Positions 61,101-64,000 of a DNA stretch of 64,000 nt are shown one piece after another. The stretch's first letter is position 1, and each line of letters opens with the position of its first letter. The notes under the pieces were generated by a model that worked only from the letters and a program-made list of their open reading frames with translations, was not told the origin of the DNA and did no database searches. The translations under genes and the position numbers were made by a program. The stretch is from Gibbula magus (lineage: Eukaryota; Mollusca; Gastropoda; Trochida; Trochidae), in assembly GCA_936450465.1 (NCBI GenBank), contig OW388297.1:29964387-30028386 (forward strand). The letters run 5' to 3'.

Positions 61101-61176
61101 TTGAAATCATTTAAACAGTTAAATGTCTGCCTTTAAGTGGTCTTTCTTACCTTACCTTACTGATTATATCCCCCAT
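58139..61176 (-). CDS. IFI44-like GTPase, seven coding exons, complete
   Basis: Coding exons (minus strand, 5' to 3'): 61176-61156, 60948-60913, 60265-60215, 59924-59721, 59308-59186, 58826-58664 and 58455-58139 (stop TAG). They total 915 bp, 304 residues. Every junction has GT/AG borders and matching phase; the only split codon is between the last two exons. Order: MGDIISK start, a basic linker with WAQTTNLTWTDE, the P-loop GPSGIGKSSFGNGL (residues about 60-75), a GTTFTKG switch-like segment, DMAG as the Walker B/G3 motif, a V-rich strand CVVIVLALGAQIP, LVLTHVDNVD at the G4 position, and VPSSNISVVRNYDNE near the C terminus. This layout fits the interferon-induced protein 44-like family, which in vertebrates is linked to antiviral responses; that role here is inference. 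G4 has THVD instead of the usual (T/N)KxD. The ATG directly follows an acceptor, so a non-coding first exon probably lies upstream. Confidence 0.85.
59505..59690. repeat. 93-bp tandem duplication in an intron
   Basis: GTTATCACTGGGACCAACGT at 59505 and GTTATCACTGGAACCACCGT at 59598 begin two units that differ at only a few bases. It lies in the intron between the P-loop exon and the DMAG exon of the IFI44-like gene. Confidence 0.9.
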
Positions 61177-61309
61177 CTGAAAATCACAATGAATATATAA
61201 CGTGTAAGCACAAAATTAAACACAGTGTGAATCCGTCAAAACACTATGTATAATCCTGTGAAATTCAAAATCAACAATTTAAAATAAAAATTAACATGAA
61301 TCAAACAGG

Positions 61310-61400
61310 GATTTTATGGATGATAAACATCTTTATATCAGTATCTTCACAATAGCCTCTCTCCGTAAAGGTTTTCGACTTCTTTAGAAGATACAGTGGC
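61310..61400 (+). mobile_element. Diverged Penelope-like end
   Basis: GATTTTATGGATGATAAACA, then TCTTTATATCAGTATCTTC resembles the start of the repeats at 45183 and 57300. Weak. Confidence 0.3.
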
Positions 61401-62264
61401 CAGTGAAGATAGTAAAGTGTATATTTTGTGATTCTGTGATTCCTTTAAGGATCACACATTGGATAAGCTTAGACTAACATTTTGTCTCAGAAATTTGGTT
61501 TTTCTAACCAGCAACATTTTACAAAGAATTCAAATAGTTATACCAAATGGAGCCCGAAAGATGCCTTAATTTCAGAGCTGAGTAATCTAGACTTGCTATT
61601 ATTTGTAAAGACTGGGTTGGTCGTCAATTGAATATGACTTATTTTAGAAGTACAAAGTAGTAAAAGAAATGTTCAGGAGAGAAATGAGAAGAGCAGCTGC
61701 AGAATTCGAATCCGATCAATACAATAAACTTGACCAAATGTGTGATTTAGATCAAAAACGATTTTGGACACTTCTTCGTCGAGGTAGCAAGAAAAGTCAA
61801 ATATCAAATCTCAAAACTGAAACTTGAGTTATTCGCGATTCGCAACAATTGTCTGATACAATGGCAGACCACCTCAAATCGTCTATAGCAATGTTACGGA
61901 AGACCATTATGACCAACACTTTAAAGCTGAAATCGACAAACAAGTTTACGACATCAGGGACGGGATATCAAGGCAACAACCCACAGTCGACGATCTATTT
62001 ACAATGCCTCAAGAAATATTTACTTTATGTCAATCTCTCAAAAACAACAAAGCAGCTGGTGAAGATGATATAGCTTATGAACATTTAAAGTACGGAGGTA
62101 AGGTCTTATCGCGCAGTCTCTCTATCTTGTTTAACCTTATACTTTAATCGGGCTATACTCTTGGAAGAGAGGCATCGTTATTCCTATATCAAAAGGTGGA
62201 AACAAATCAAGATCTGCAGTCGACTCATACAGAGAAGTAACACTTATGCCTGTAGTGTAAACGA

Positions 62265-63320
62265 ATGCCACATATAATGTGTGATAGGTCATTCTCTTCC
62301 CCTGAACAGTTTGGATTCCAGAAAGGCATGTCGTCAATCCATACGTCGTTCAATGTCCAGGAGATTGCAGTCCATGCCTTCCATGTGGCATTCCTCGATA
62401 GCTCTAAAGCTTTTAATACTGTGTACAATACGGGCCTCCTATTAAAGTTGAAAAAGCTGAAAATCAAAGACGCTTTATGGAGACTCATGGATAATGCCTA
62501 CACAGATATGACAAGTAGTGTCATGATCAATCTTGAGAAGTCAACGTGGTTCCCACTTTACAGAGGGGTACGCCAAGGTAGCATTTTATCGGCAAAGTTC
62601 TATCTCGTGTACATTGACGAACTGTTAACAAATCTGTCTGCAAGCAAGAAGGGATCTATAGTTCTAGATATCAGTGTTACTGCCCCCACACAGGCCGATG
62701 ACATCACTTTAGCCAGGCCTCTTATCAGTGGCCTCCAGGATCTACTGCTCACCTGCGAGACATACAGCTCTCAGTGGAGATTTACCTTTTCTCCTACCAA
62801 AAGCAAACTTCTTATATTCGGTAAAACCAAAATCAATTATTCTGAATTGACGCTTTATGGAAAATCTCTGCCCCGATGTACTGAAATTAAGCATGTTGGG
62901 ATACAACTAGATGCTGCATTTAACTCCTGGAATAGAACTCTAGAAGCATGTAGCAAATTAAGACGCACGACGATGACTCTTACACAGTCTGGTGTACATC
63001 AAAACGGACTCAACCAACTGATAAGTCTCAAATTAATAAAGACGATATGTTTACCAAAAGCTATTTACGGGTGTGAACTTTGGACAGATCTATCAAAAGC
63101 AGAAGTCACTGCACTCGAGCGTGCACAAAGATTCTGTTTAAAAATTGCGCAGGGTGTTCCAAGAAACACACGAACGGATGCATGTAACGCCCTTGCAGGA
63201 TGGTACTGCATCGAGTCATCAATAGACATAAGAAAGTTGCAACAATTATGCAACTCAAAAGCCGATTTTCTCCCTAGGAAGTTGTTCATATTAAATAAAT
63301 ATAACTTAATAATTACTTGA
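62265..63320 (+). pseudogene. Reverse transcriptase region of the plus-strand LINE
   Basis: 351 open codons: FSSPEQFGFQKGMSSIHTSF, HVAFLDSSKAFNTVYNTGLL (catalytic Asp of motif A present), RGVRQGSILSAKFYLVYIDE (motif B), then TQADDITLARPLISGL, where the catalytic box reads QADD instead of YADD, followed by SPTKSKLLIFG, LTQSGVHQNGLNQLISLKLI and KAIYGCELWTDLSKAEVTAL. The frame ends by a shift near 63310. The first methionine is an internal residue of the RT, not a true start. Confidence 0.8.
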
Positions 63321-63751
63321 ACACTTTTATTGAATTAAGGACATTTTCAAGCCAATCAAAGTGGAAAACCATGGTTAAAACCGCATTGAAGATGAAAGAA
63401 GAGACCAGCTGGCGAGACCGAATCTCCTCTGACCCTGAACTGAAACAATTCAGCTGGATAAAGACTGATATGTCAACCCACATAGCATGGCATATCGCGA
63501 AGTCTACCCCAGGCCTGAGGTATGCTGCGAACTTTGTCGTCCACATGTGTGCCGCGTGGCGTCCAGGAACTGTGTGTGGTGACTGTTCGAAATGTAGAAA
63601 CCAGTATGATGATCTCCTGACACACGTGATCTGTCACTGCCCCAGCTACCAGTGTCAGAGAGACACTCTGTGGTGCTCCCTCATTAACAACAGTCCTCCA
63701 GAAGTGAGTGTGACACTACATGCCAAATCGGACATAGAATTGGCGGCATGA
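63317..63751 (+). pseudogene. C-terminal zinc-binding region of the same LINE
   Basis: The frame continues the RT after a shift: TSWRDRISSDPELKQFSWI, HIAWHIAKSTPGLRYAANF, then a Cys/His block CGDCSKCRNQYDDLLTHVIC ending HCP, and a stop at 63749-63751. The CxxC...H...C arrangement is typical of the C terminus of these ORF2 proteins. Confidence 0.75.
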
Positions 63752-64000
63752 GTGTTGTCCTGCAGTCCCCCTGTGTGTACAGAACTATGCGACCTTAAGC
63801 TCTATGCTGAGACTGTTAATGTAAACTTGTTTACTTTCAGTTAATCTAAAATATTCTATCAAAATATCCATTAATATACATATCAATGTTAACTTTAAAT
63901 ACAAGCTGTAAATGTACATTCATGCATACATGCTGTCGTTGTAACTCTCCTTTGAAGGAATAAAGAATAAATAACAAAATAAGCCATTCCCTTAAAAACG

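Larger units (their letters stand above)
61640..63985 (+). mobile_element. Truncated non-LTR retrotransposon, plus strand
   Basis: Starting about 61640 in several frames: a pre-RT linker (MFRREMRRAAAEFESDQYNK, then QKRFWTLLRRGSKKS), QQLSDTMADHL, SLKNNKAAGEDDIAYEHLKY (RT N-side), the RT domain and a C-terminal region to 63751, then a 3' UTR with AATAAA at 63959. It lacks the 5' endonuclease region and carries several frameshifts. It lies upstream of the IFI44-like gene, in the opposite orientation to it. Confidence 0.8.

Overview
This is A+T-rich eukaryotic DNA with GT-AG introns, long non-coding stretches, many decayed non-LTR retrotransposons, hairpin elements, DNA transposons and long microsatellites. 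The repeat content and an IFI44-like GTPase gene suggest a marine invertebrate, most likely a mollusc (perhaps a bivalve). The species cannot be fixed from the sequence alone. I see no bacterial operon, CRISPR array, rRNA or convincing tRNA.

Host genes are sparse. (1) At the left edge, an exon at 266-483 and a phase-compatible terminal exon at 5162-5287 with one membrane segment may be the 3' part of one gene. (2) 17752-22087 (+) is a multi-exon gene of unknown function with an N-terminal winged-helix-like segment. (3) A ten-codon candidate first exon lies at 55217-55246. (4) The best-supported gene is a seven-coding-exon, 304-residue IFI44-like GTPase on the minus strand, 61176-58139, with an intact P-loop and all exon phases compatible. 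A membrane-protein-like exon at 52961-53181 (-) may be a captured host fragment.

Mobile DNA dominates. Left to right: a hairpin-headed, GGTCA-rich repeat family (1.2-2.6 and 11.4-11.8 kb); a Tc1/mariner relic (7.6-8.95 kb); a 4.7-kb element at 12510-17193 whose matching termini are each followed by an array of AGACGGCATGCCGTCT palindromes; a tandem duplication split by a 1.2-kb insertion (23.5-26.2 kb); L1/Tx1-like LINE relics (19.3-19.9, 27.3-28.6, 32.6-33.1 plus 41.4-43.9 kb); other non-LTR relics (36.8-38.8, 51.5-52.9, 61.6-64.0 kb); and a 4.8-kb inverted-repeat-bounded segment (49264-54066).

The most striking object is 33091-41398. It is an 8.3-kb segment bounded by 106-bp terminal inverted repeats that differ at one position. 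Each repeat contains a 74-bp palindrome. The segment sits inside an old LINE whose two coding halves (41.4-43.9 and 32.6-33.1 kb, both minus) rejoin in frame if it is removed. It contains about 16 copies of an ~88-bp satellite whose monomer shares a ~20-bp block with the terminal repeats. I found no transposase in it, so it looks like a large, recently mobilised non-autonomous element.
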